From Rubrivivax sp. (GTDB taxonomy: Bacteria; Pseudomonadota; Gammaproteobacteria; Burkholderiales; Burkholderiaceae_C): a DNA stretch of 45,424 nt. Both the position numbers and the translations under genes were made by a program. Below the pieces are notes generated by a model. It was given only the letters and a program-made list of their open reading frames with translations, had not been told where the DNA came from and searched no databases. This document shows, one piece after another, positions 8,355 to 17,295 of the stretch (positions within the stretch are counted from its first letter, which is position 1; every line of letters begins with the position of its first letter). The DNA lies in contig SEFA01000052.1 of NCBI GenBank assembly GCA_004210455.1, positions 1 to 45,424 on the forward strand. Reading direction: 5' to 3'.

Positions 8355-8600
8355 CTACCTCAGATGCGGGTACTTCTGGAATAGGCGCTCGAAAGCCTCT
8401 TCAGCCGGAATTCCTCCACCGGCCTTGATCTCTGCAAGCCCACGTTCGATCGAGGCATCGAGCGCTCGCCATTGCGCTTCGCGCCAACCTCGAAGTTCCT
8501 CACTCTCGCGCAGCACCTGCGTGCGCGATGAATACTTTCCGCTCTCAATCAGATTCAGCACGATGGCCTCCAGTTCGGGTCCCAGATCTGCGTGAATCAT
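8355..8600 (-). CDS. ParD-type antitoxin
   Basis: Ribbon-helix-helix antitoxin of 81 residues that should neutralise the adjacent ParE-like toxin and repress the operon. The N-terminal DNA-binding part is seen in MIHADLGPELEAIVLNLIESGKY followed by SSRTQVLRESEELR; the acidic C-terminal tail binds the toxin. The reading frame is open upstream to 8666, but the start at 8600 is preferred: GAGGGA sits 9 nt before it. The alternative ATG at 8609 follows that same GAGGGA with no spacing. The gene lies 77 nt after the rlmL stop on the same strand, possibly with its own promoter in that gap. Confidence 0.82.
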   Translation of the reverse strand: MIHADLGPELEAIVLNLIESGKYSSRTQVLRESEELRGWREAQWRALDASIERGLAEIKAGGGIPAEEAFERLFQKYPHLR

Positions 8601-8677
8601 CTCGGTCATTCCCTCGAAAAGAAATCGCATCGTCGGGGGAGGCTCATCCCCACCAAGGGGGCCCACCTTAGTCGGAG

Positions 8678-9976
8678 TTACTCGTCGGAGTCAGTGTTGC
8701 CGGCGTTCTGCTTGCGCGCCGAGCCGGCGACGAGGTCGAACTTGAAGAGCCGGCATTCGATCGGGCCGTTCCACATCGGGATGCGGCGCGATTCCTTCAG
8801 TCGCATCTTGCTGGGCAGCTTCATTTCCGGGCAGAGCAGCCACGCGGTCCACCCCGCCGGATGCTGCGTGTAGGCGCGCTTCCAGTGCGCCGAGAGGCGA
8901 GGGAAGAAGTCGTCGCCTGCATCTCGTTCCTCGGACAGCGGACCCGACGGCGCGCCGCCGTCCATGCGCTGCGTGCCGGCCTTGCCGCGGACCTCGATCC
9001 GCTCGCCGTAGGGCGGGTTGAGCATCAGCGTGCCGGCCATGTCGTCCGGCAGCGCCGGGGCCGGCCGCTCCAGCGCGTCACCGCCGTTGAACTGGATGTA
9101 CTGCGCCACGCCGGCGCGCTCCGCATTGCGTCGCGCGAAGTCGACCATCCGGAAGGAAACGTCGCTGGCGAAGATCGGCACCGCGGAAGGTCGCTCCGCC
9201 GCGCGCGCCTGGTCCTTGATCGCGCGCCAGGTCGACAGCAGCGGCTGGAACGGCTTGAGCTTCTCGAACGCGAAACGCCGCTGGATGCCCGGCGCGATGT
9301 TGCAGGCGATGGTCGCCGCTTCGACGGGGATCGTGCCCGACCCACAGCACGGATCGTGCAGCGCGCCGCCCGCTTCGCGCGTGCCCTTCCAGCCCGCCGC
9401 GGCCAGCATCGCCGCTGCGAGTGTTTCCTTCAACGGTGCATCGCCCTTGTCCTCGCGCCAGCCGCGCTTGAACAACGATTCGCCCGAGCTGTCGACGTAG
9501 ACCGTCGCCAGGTCTTCGGTCAGGTGCAGCTGCAGCGGCAGATCCGGCCAGCGCGTGTCGACGCTGGGCCGCTCGCCGTGCGCGTCGCGCAGAATGTCGC
9601 AGACGGCGTCCTTCACCCGCAGCGTCGCGAAGTTCAGGCTGTGCAGCGGTGAGCGCTGCGCCGTCGTATCGACGCGCAGCGTCTGCTGCGGCGTGATCCA
9701 GCGCGTCCAGTCGACGGTGCGCGCGATCGCGTAGATGTCGTCCTCGTGCCGGTACTTCTCACGCGCGACCTCGATCAGCACGCGCTGCGTGAGCCGGCTG
9801 TGCAGATTGAGCCGCATCACCGCCGCAAGGGTGCCGTACAGGCCGACGCCGCCGCGGAAGGCCTTCGGGCCCTGCAGGCACTCGTCCGGGCCGAGGATGT
9901 CGCGCACCTCGGCCTCCAGCCAATCTTCGACGCCGGCGGCGCAGGGCAGGAACAGGTGATAGGCGGAATCGGACAT
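8678..9976 (-). CDS. rlmL: 23S rRNA (guanine-2445-N2)-methyltransferase RlmL (RlmL half only)
   Basis: SAM-dependent methyltransferase for m2G2445 of 23S rRNA. The 432-residue protein has an N-terminal THUMP region (about 60-160) and a Rossmann methyltransferase domain. The SAM-binding motif DPCCGSGTIPVEAA lies near 207 and the catalytic motif LNPPYGER near 317-324. E. coli RlmL (RlmKL) is a 702-residue fusion with RlmK; only the RlmL half is present here, as is common outside gammaproteobacteria. The C-terminal tail is charged (about 335-360 contains a flexible RMDGGAPSGPLSEERD insertion). The start ATG at 9976 fits the family N-terminus. It lies downstream of rpoN on the same strand across a REP-like element. 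Confidence 0.92.
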   Translation of the reverse strand: MSDSAYHLFLPCAAGVEDWLEAEVRDILGPDECLQGPKAFRGGVGLYGTLAAVMRLNLHSRLTQRVLIEVAREKYRHEDDIYAIARTVDWTRWITPQQTLRVDTTAQRSPLHSLNFATLRVKDAVCDILRDAHGERPSVDTRWPDLPLQLHLTEDLATVYVDSSGESLFKRGWREDKGDAPLKETLAAAMLAAAGWKGTREAGGALHDPCCGSGTIPVEAATIACNIAPGIQRRFAFEKLKPFQPLLSTWRAIKDQARAAERPSAVPIFASDVSFRMVDFARRNAERAGVAQYIQFNGGDALERPAPALPDDMAGTLMLNPPYGERIEVRGKAGTQRMDGGAPSGPLSEERDAGDDFFPRLSAHWKRAYTQHPAGWTAWLLCPEMKLPSKMRLKESRRIPMWNGPIECRLFKFDLVAGSARKQNAGNTDSDE

Positions 9977-10048
9977 CGTGGGTGCGGCGTGAGTCGGGCG
10001 CCGCGGCGCCCGGGAGGATCAGTCGCGCATTGTCCCACCGACGTCGGA

Positions 10049-10105
10049 CTCCCTCTCCCGCTTGCGGGACAGGGCAGGGGTGAGGGCCAGCGGCGGTGGC
10101 AGTAC
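10049..10105 (+). repeat. REP-like element, copy 1
   Basis: Stem-loop CCCTCTCCCGC-TT-GCGGGACAGGG with one mismatch, followed by the conserved tail GGGGTGAGGGCCAGCGGC and a GCAGTACGG-like end. It lies just after the stop of rpoN, between rpoN and rlmL. The element is shared with 22889, 30278 and 44769, all in the same orientation on the plus strand. In rpoN transcripts (minus strand) it could act as a 3' stem-loop. Confidence 0.8.
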
Positions 10106-10109
10106 GGCT

Positions 10110-11633
10110 TCAGCGCGACTTGCGCAGATTCGCTGGCGCGAGCTTGAGGGCCTCGCGGTACTTCGCGACGGTGCGTCGCGCGACGGTGATGCCCTGCTCG
10201 CCGAGCATGGTCGACAGCTGGCTGTCGGACAGGGGGCTCGCGGTGTCCTCTGCGGCGATGAACTGCTTGATCAACGCACGCACCGCGGTGCTGGACGCGT
10301 TGCCGCCGGCCTCCGTCGACAGGCTGGACCCGAAGAAGTACTTCAGCTCGAAGGTCCCCCACGGCGTCGCCATGTACTTGGCGGTCGTGACGCGTGAGAT
10401 CGTCGATTCATGCAGGCCAAGTTCGTCGGCGATCTCGCGCAGCACGAGCGGCTTCATCGCCAGCTCGCCATGCGTGAAGAACCCGCGCTGGCGCTCGACG
10501 ATCGCCTCGCTCACGCGCTGGATCGTGTCGAAGCGCTGCTGGATGTTCTTGATGAACCAGCGCGCCTCCTGCAACTGCCCGCCCAGCGGGGAGTTGCTGA
10601 CGCCGCCGCGCGTCGCGCGCAGCGCCTGCGCGTAGAGATCGTTGATCCGCAACTTCGGCAGCACATCCGGATTGATGGAGACGCGGAAGTTGCGTCCCGC
10701 CTTCTGCACGATCACGTCGGGGATGACGGGCCGGTTCTCGCTGCGCGCGTAGCGTCGTCCCGGCTTGGGCTCCAGCCCGGCGATCAGCGACTGCGCGTCG
10801 CGCAGCAGCTCCTCATCCGCGCCGGTCAGCGACATCAGCCGCCGCCAGTCGCGCTTGGCGAGCAGATCCAGATGCCGACGGCAGACGACCACCGCCAGCG
10901 CCTGCTCTGGCGAGCGCGACAGCAGCCGCAGCTGCAGCTCCAGGCATTCACCCAGGTCGCGTGCGCCGACGCCCGCAGGCTCCATCGACTGCAGCCACTT
11001 GAGCGCGACCTTGAAGCGGTCGAGCAGTTCTTCGCGCTGTTCCAGATCGGCTTCTTCGCCGAGGATCGCGGCGACGATGTCCTCGAGCGGATCCTCGAGA
11101 TACCCGTCCTCGTTGAGCGACTCGATCAGCGCGAGCAGCGCCGCGCGATCCACCGCGCTCAGGTTCATGCCGGGGATCTGTCCGCGCAGCACATCCTGCA
11201 GGGACTCATCGGGCGCTTCGGTCTCGGGGCGCTCGTCGTCGTCCCCCGACGACGACGACGCGCTGCCGGGCGTCTCGCGGATGCCGTCGAAGTCGTCGCG
11301 CTCGGTGCCGTTCTCCCAGTCGTCGCGCTCGGTGGTGCCGAACTCCTCGGCGCGCATCTCGTCACCGGCCGGCGCGTCTCCCGCGGGCGCCTCCGACTCG
11401 GACTGCGCGACGCGCTCCTCGCGCTCCTCGCGCTCGGTCATGCGCTCCTGCGTCGCCGTGGGCAACGGCGCGTCGAATTCCTCGTCGGTCTCCAGCAGCG
11501 GGTTGCTCGCGAGCATCTGCTCCACCTCCTGGTGGAGCTCCAGCGTCGACAACTGCAACAGACGGATGGACTGCTGCAGCTGAGGCGTCAGCGCAAGATG
11601 CTGGGACAGGCGAACCTGTAGCGTCGGCCTCAT
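10110..11633 (-). CDS. rpoN: RNA polymerase sigma-54 factor RpoN
   Basis: Alternative sigma factor for -24/-12 promoters, activated by AAA+ enhancer-binding proteins. The 507 residues show all regions. Region I is Q/L-rich (LTPQLQQSIRLLQLSTLEL, about 15-33). The acidic region II is long (about 50-150, many Glu/Asp/Ser) and accounts for much of the size. Core-binding region III follows, with the helix-turn-helix containing LHESTISRVTTAKY (about 406-419), and the RpoN box ARRTVAKYRE (about 484-493), which contacts the -24 element, is intact. It follows lptB by 15 nt and is probably transcribed with lptA-lptB. The genes that usually come next in Burkholderiales (hpf, ptsN) are absent; a REP-like element and rlmL follow instead. 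A strong sigma-54 promoter candidate occurs at 43085. Confidence 0.96.
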   Translation of the reverse strand: MRPTLQVRLSQHLALTPQLQQSIRLLQLSTLELHQEVEQMLASNPLLETDEEFDAPLPTATQERMTEREEREERVAQSESEAPAGDAPAGDEMRAEEFGTTERDDWENGTERDDFDGIRETPGSASSSSGDDDERPETEAPDESLQDVLRGQIPGMNLSAVDRAALLALIESLNEDGYLEDPLEDIVAAILGEEADLEQREELLDRFKVALKWLQSMEPAGVGARDLGECLELQLRLLSRSPEQALAVVVCRRHLDLLAKRDWRRLMSLTGADEELLRDAQSLIAGLEPKPGRRYARSENRPVIPDVIVQKAGRNFRVSINPDVLPKLRINDLYAQALRATRGGVSNSPLGGQLQEARWFIKNIQQRFDTIQRVSEAIVERQRGFFTHGELAMKPLVLREIADELGLHESTISRVTTAKYMATPWGTFELKYFFGSSLSTEAGGNASSTAVRALIKQFIAAEDTASPLSDSQLSTMLGEQGITVARRTVAKYREALKLAPANLRKSR

Positions 11634-11648
11634 GTCGACTCCCGGCCC

Positions 11649-12416
11649 TTACATCTTGAAGTGTTCGCCGAGGTAGACCCTGCGCACGTCCTGATGCTCG
11701 ACGATGTGCTGGGGCGTGCCTTCGGCGAGCACCGCCCCTTCGCTGATGATGTAGGCGCGGTCGCAGATGCCCAGCGTTTCGCGCACATTGTGGTCGGTGA
11801 TGAGCACGCCGATGCCGCGCTGCTTCAGGAAGCGGATGATCCGCTGGATCTCCAGCACGGCGATCGGGTCGACGCCGGCGAAAGGCTCGTCCAGCAGGAT
11901 GAAGCGCGGCTGCGTGGCCAGCGCGCGGGCGATCTCGACGCGGCGGCGCTCGCCGCCGGACAGCGCCGGTGCGGGCGTGTCGCGCAGCTTCTCGATCGAC
12001 AGCTCGTTGAGCAGCTTGTCCAGCTCCGCGTCGATGCGCGACGAGGGCCAGGACTTGCCCTTGTCGTCGAGCTGCAGCTCCAGCACGGCGCGGATGTTCT
12101 CCTCGACGTTGAGCTTGCGGAAAATCGAGGCTTCCTGCGGCAGGTAGCTCAGCCCCATGCGCGCGCGCTGGTGGATGGGCAAGGTCTGCACCGGCTGGCC
12201 GTCGATCTGGATCTCGCCGGCATCGGCGCGCACCAGACCCACGATCATGTAGAAACTGGTCGTCTTGCCGGCGCCGTTCGGACCGAGCAGGCCGATCACC
12301 TCGCCGCTGTGCAGGTCGAGGTGGACGTCCTTGACCACCTTCCTGACGCCGTAAGACTTCTGCAGCCCCCAGGCCTGGAGGCGGCTCCGGGAGGGATTCG
12401 TGCGGGCTTCCGTCAT
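11649..12416 (-). CDS. lptB: LPS export ABC transporter ATPase LptB
   Basis: Cytoplasmic ATPase that powers LptFG-C-A-D transport of lipopolysaccharide from the inner to the outer membrane. The 255 residues contain Walker [10 protein letters not shown] (about 44-52), the Q-loop [11 protein letters not shown], the signature [15 protein letters not shown], Walker [14 protein letters not shown] and a C-terminal LADxxV-type region ending in YLGEHFKM, all LptB-specific. Its ATG overlaps the lptA stop in an ATGA (12413-12416), so translation is coupled. rpoN follows 15 nt later. Confidence 0.96.
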   Translation of the reverse strand: MTEARTNPSRSRLQAWGLQKSYGVRKVVKDVHLDLHSGEVIGLLGPNGAGKTTSFYMIVGLVRADAGEIQIDGQPVQTLPIHQRARMGLSYLPQEASIFRKLNVEENIRAVLELQLDDKGKSWPSSRIDAELDKLLNELSIEKLRDTPAPALSGGERRRVEIARALATQPRFILLDEPFAGVDPIAVLEIQRIIRFLKQRGIGVLITDHNVRETLGICDRAYIISEGAVLAEGTPQHIVEHQDVRRVYLGEHFKM

Positions 12417-13036
12417 TGCTGGGGGGACTGGCGAGGCGTCAGGTTGATGCTGGGGCGCAAGGGCAGCGGGGCGCTGCTGGCCGGCGGCGGTTCGCTCGCG
12501 GCGTTGCGCGGCATCAGGACGACACGGCCGCGGCCGCTGGGATGCGGAGAGCCGGCGCCGGTCTCGACGACCAGGCGCTCGGTGCGGTTGTCGTAGTTCA
12601 GCGTGGCGCCGGACAACGCCTGCTTCAACTGGTCACCCTGCATCACCCGCGCTTCGGCATTGCCGACCAGGCGGATGGTCTCGGTGCGGGTGTCGTATTC
12701 GATCTGGTCGGCCCGACCCTCGATGCGCTCGCCGGGGTTGTCACGGTCCTGGCGGAAGTGGACCTGCTTGGCGGACGTACCGTTGGCGTACGCCTGGTAA
12801 TAACCGTCGCTGGTCTCCTGGACGTCCATCCGATCCGCCCGCAGCTCCATCGACCCCTTGGTCATGATGACGTTGCCGTTGAACTCGGAACGCTGCTTGA
12901 CCTTGTCGATCGCGCCTTCCCGGTCGAAGACCAGGTTCAGCGGCTTCGCATGGTCATCCTTCGCAGCCTGCGCCCATGGCGCGGCCAAGGCCAACGCAAG
13001 CGCGGTGGACAACAGCAAAGGGCGGCGAAGCGACAT
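12413..13036 (-). CDS. lptA: LPS transport periplasmic protein LptA
   Basis: Periplasmic bridge protein that carries LPS from LptC to LptD. The 207-residue product has a Sec signal peptide ([22 protein letters not shown], cleaved before AKDDH). The OstA-like beta-jellyroll core starts at [13 protein letters not shown], with the [19 protein letters not shown] repeat typical of LptA. The C-terminal tail is Pro/Ser-rich. The ATG at 13036 is chosen because AGGA lies 6 nt upstream; a GTG at 13054 is in frame but unsupported. lptC, normally directly upstream, is missing here: upstream lies an intergenic region and then an unrelated peptide transporter. The locus has therefore been rearranged or split. 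Confidence 0.93.
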   Translation of the reverse strand: MSLRRPLLLSTALALALAAPWAQAAKDDHAKPLNLVFDREGAIDKVKQRSEFNGNVIMTKGSMELRADRMDVQETSDGYYQAYANGTSAKQVHFRQDRDNPGERIEGRADQIEYDTRTETIRLVGNAEARVMQGDQLKQALSGATLNYDNRTERLVVETGAGSPHPSGRGRVVLMPRNAASEPPPASSAPLPLRPSINLTPRQSPQQ

Positions 13037-13193
13037 GGGAGATCCTGACGGCACAAAACTTGCTGGCCATTCTAGCCATCGCTTGGGGCGGGAGCAGGAC
13101 CTCTTCCCGCGTGAGCGAGGGGCCTAGTCTTCGCGCTTGTGGAAAGTTCGGTTTTGGTGCATCGGGGATGCGCGGAAACAAGGGACCGAGCAA

Positions 13194-13299
13194 GAGCCAC
13201 CCGACTGGGGCCCCTCTTCTCCGTGTCCCTCCTTTGTCGGCCGCCCCGGCCGACAAATTCCTTCCTGATACCTCCGAAGAGGGGCCCCAGTCGGGCGGC

Positions 13300-13301
<2 letters not shown>
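13194..13301 (-). terminator. Large nested inverted repeat at the end of the peptide-transporter operon
   Basis: Outer arms of 25 bases (13194-13218 and 13277-13301) are complementary except at one position (13199/13296). A second perfect hairpin lies inside: TTTGTCGGCC (13234-13243) with GGCCGACAAA (13249-13258), loop GCCCC. In the minus-strand transcript of the transporter operon the single mismatch becomes a G-U pair, while on the plus strand it would be A-C. The outer arm includes part of the TGA stop of the ATPase gene. There is no clean T run beyond it. It may be a terminator, an mRNA-stabilising 3' structure, or a small non-autonomous mobile element. Between it and lptA (13037-13193) I see no gene; a TAGAAT hexamer on the minus strand near 13066 could be part of the lptA promoter. 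Confidence 0.7.
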
Positions 13302-14994
<1,693 letters not shown>

Positions 14995-14998
14995 GGCG

Positions 14999-16051
14999 TT
15001 ACTCCAGACCGCGCAGTTTGGGATCGAGCGCGTCGCGCAGCGCATCCGTGAAGAGGGCGAAGGCCGTGACGAACACCGCCATGAAGCCGGTCACCGCGGC
15101 CAGCTGCCACCAGTAGCCGAGGATGAGCTCGCTCTGCGCCTCGGCCAGCATCGTGCCCCAGGAGACCTGGTCCACGCTGACGCCCAGACCCAGGTAGGAC
15201 AGGATGACCTCGCTCTTGATGAAGCCGACGACGTGCAGCGAGAGCTGCACGAGGGCCACGTGCGAGACGTTGGGCAGGATGTGCTTGAACATGCGCGAGC
15301 TCTTGCTCGCGCCGATGGCCTCGGCGCTGCGGACGTATTCGCGCACGGAGTGCTTCATGAACTCGGCGCGCACCAGGCGGTAGATGCCGGTCCAGCCCGC
15401 CAGGCCCAGGATCATCACGACCGGCAGCACGCCGCGGCCGAAGACCACCGCGAAGGCGAAGATCAGCAGGATGTTGGGCATCGCCGTGAAGACGTTGTAG
15501 ACCCACTCCAGGAAGTCGCCGACCTTGCCGCCGTAGAAGCCCGACAGCGCACCCAGCACGGTGCCGATGAGCGTGGCCACGAGCGCGGCCAGCACGCCGA
15601 CCATGATGGAGATCTCGGCGCCCTTGATGGCCTTGGCGAGCACGTCGCGGCCCAGGCGGTCGCCGCCGAAGGGCAGCGTCTCGGCGCGCGGCGCCTCGTC
15701 GGTCTTGTACTGCTTGGCCTTCTCGGCCCACTCGGCGTACTTGGGCGCGAGCGGGTCGATGTCGCTGAGGTCGACGTTGGGACCCTTGGGCTGCACGATG
15801 GCGCCGGCGCTTTCCGCGGGCGCGGGGCCCACGAAGTTCGGCGGCGCGTTCGGCACGCCGGTTTCCTTCTGCCAGTCGCCGGCCACCAGGCCCAGGCCGG
15901 CCGCCACGACCAGCAGCAGCGACAAGGCGACGACGACCATCGCGAACATGCCGAGCTTGTCGGCCTTCAGACGACGCCAGGAGGCGTACCAGACGCCACG
16001 CGAGCGTTGCGGCGTCACGGCCGCGGGTTGGTTGGACAGCACTGCGCTCAT
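14999..16051 (-). CDS. Peptide ABC transporter permease (YejE/DppC type)
   Basis: Inner-membrane permease of the peptide importer. It is 350 residues long. An N-terminal cytoplasmic segment and a first helix (MFAMVVVALSLLLVVAAGLGLVAG) come first. A long periplasmic insertion (about 57-125, NFVGPAPAESAGAIVQPKGPNVDLSDIDPLAPKYAEWAEK) follows, which is typical of YejE and absent from most DppC proteins. The BPD_transp_1 core follows with the EAA loop seen in EYVRSAEAIGASKSSRMFKHILPN, the contact site for the ATPase. Its ATG overlaps the stop of the upstream permease in ATGA (16048-16051), showing coupled translation. Confidence 0.92.
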   Translation of the reverse strand: MSAVLSNQPAAVTPQRSRGVWYASWRRLKADKLGMFAMVVVALSLLLVVAAGLGLVAGDWQKETGVPNAPPNFVGPAPAESAGAIVQPKGPNVDLSDIDPLAPKYAEWAEKAKQYKTDEAPRAETLPFGGDRLGRDVLAKAIKGAEISIMVGVLAALVATLIGTVLGALSGFYGGKVGDFLEWVYNVFTAMPNILLIFAFAVVFGRGVLPVVMILGLAGWTGIYRLVRAEFMKHSVREYVRSAEAIGASKSSRMFKHILPNVSHVALVQLSLHVVGFIKSEVILSYLGLGVSVDQVSWGTMLAEAQSELILGYWWQLAAVTGFMAVFVTAFALFTDALRDALDPKLRGLE

Positions 16052-16986
16052 TTGAGGACCACCCGGGGGTCAACCAGCTTGTAGAGGAGGTCGGTGATCA
16101 GGTTGACCACCATGGTCAGCGCCGCGATGTAGATCGCGAAGGCCTGGATGACCGGATAGTCGTTGCGGTTGACCGCGAGCAGGATCTCGCGGCCCAGACC
16201 CGGGATGGAGAAGAAGACCTCCAGCAGGAAGGAGCCGACGAACACGCCGGGCAGGGCTACGGAGATGTTGGTCATGATCGGGATCATCGCGTTGCGCAGC
16301 ACGTGCTTGAGCAGGATGACCTTTTCGGTCAGGCCCTTGGCGCGCGCGGTGCGGACGTACTCATGGCCGATCTCGTCGAGGAAGAAGGTGCGGTACAGCC
16401 GCGTGTACGGCGACAGCGCGACGGCCACCGCGACCAGCACCGGCAGCGGCGCGTAGGTCGTGAGATTGGTCCACAGCGAGTCGCTCCAGCCCTGCACCGG
16501 GAACCAGCCCAGCCGGAACGCGAAGAAGTACTGCGCCACGATCACGTAGACCAGCAGCGAGATCGACACCGCGACCGTGGTGAGGATCATGACCGCGCGG
16601 TCGGTGAGGCTGCCGCGCATGTAGGCCACGGCCAGCGCGAACGGGATCGCAAGGATGACCTCGAGCACCAGGATGGGCAGCATCACCGTCAGCGTGGCCG
16701 GCATGCGCGTGGCGAAGAGGTTGGCCACGGACTCGTTGGTGGCCCAGCTCTTGCCCCAGTCGAAGGTGACGATCTGCTGCAGGAAGATCAGCAGCTGTTC
16801 CCACACCGGCTTGTTCAGCCCGAGCTGCTCGCGGATGGCCTCGATCTGGTCCTGGCTGGCGTTCAGGCCGCCCAGCACTTCGGCGGGATCGCCGCCGAAC
16901 CATTTGAAGAGGAAGAACACCAGCAGCACGACACCCAGCAAGGTGGGGATCATTTGCCACAGGCGCCTGATGAGATAGGCCGCCAT
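16048..16986 (-). CDS. Peptide ABC transporter permease (YejB/DppB type)
   Basis: First gene of the transporter operon. The 312-residue inner-membrane protein begins with the DppB-type MAAYLIRRLWQMIPTLLGVVLLVFFLF. It contains GGDPAEVLGG and a loop predicted to be periplasmic, and the BPD_transp_1 domain with the EAA motif in EYVRTARAKGLTEKVILLKHVLRNAM. It ends in the conserved LVDPRVVLK. YejB of E. coli is somewhat longer (about 364). The start ATG at 16986 has GGAG 10 nt upstream. The three binding-protein genes are transcribed in the opposite direction from the far side of a 309-bp intergenic region. Confidence 0.92.
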   Translation of the reverse strand: MAAYLIRRLWQMIPTLLGVVLLVFFLFKWFGGDPAEVLGGLNASQDQIEAIREQLGLNKPVWEQLLIFLQQIVTFDWGKSWATNESVANLFATRMPATLTVMLPILVLEVILAIPFALAVAYMRGSLTDRAVMILTTVAVSISLLVYVIVAQYFFAFRLGWFPVQGWSDSLWTNLTTYAPLPVLVAVAVALSPYTRLYRTFFLDEIGHEYVRTARAKGLTEKVILLKHVLRNAMIPIMTNISVALPGVFVGSFLLEVFFSIPGLGREILLAVNRNDYPVIQAFAIYIAALTMVVNLITDLLYKLVDPRVVLK

Positions 16987-17040
16987 ACGCGCGGAACTCC
17001 AAGCAAGCGCCGCCGAGCCCGTCTTCGAACCCGGCGACCG

Positions 17041-17076
17041 ATAAAGACAAACCCCGGACGCTTGTGACGGCCGGGG
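17041..17076 (-). terminator. Hairpin with T-rich tail in the leader of the permease operon
   Basis: Read on the minus strand, CCCCGG and CCGGGG (6 bp, 13-nt loop) are followed immediately by TTTGTCTTTAT. This is an intrinsic-terminator shape about 55 nt upstream of the first permease start, so it could attenuate the operon or end an upstream transcript. The stem is short and the loop large, so the call is tentative. Confidence 0.35.
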
Positions 17077-17163
17077 CCTGAGGGTCGAAAACCACGCGCG
17101 AGTCTACGTGAGCCCCCGCAGCCCCCGCACCGGCATTTGCCCTGAATCCATCGGAGAAAACTG

Positions 17164-17274
17164 ATGAAGCATGCTCGTCGAAGCAGGGGCGTCCATCCGC
17201 AATGCGCCCCCCATCGCCCGTGCGATCAAGCTCTCGGGGTTGTTGGCATGGCGGGCGCGGACATCGCCCACTAG
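17164..17274 (+). CDS. Possible 36-codon leader peptide before the binding-protein genes
   Basis: A small frame starting ATG AAG CAT in the 309-bp divergent region has GGAG with a 7-nt spacing to its ATG and ends in TAG 22 nt before the first binding-protein start. The product would be basic at the start and contain two Cys (PQCAPHRPCDQ). Nothing links it to a known family. The position and ribosome-binding site suggest a translated leader, but chance is not excluded. Elsewhere in 16987-17295 I see no other gene. Confidence 0.25.
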   Translation: MKHARRSRGVHPQCAPHRPCDQALGVVGMAGADIAH

Positions 17275-17295
17275 ACTGACGCGCTTTCGAAATTG

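Noticed and set aside
10049-10105. REP-like copies as a CRISPR array
   Set aside because: Copies are kilobases apart with no spacers of regular length and no cas genes.
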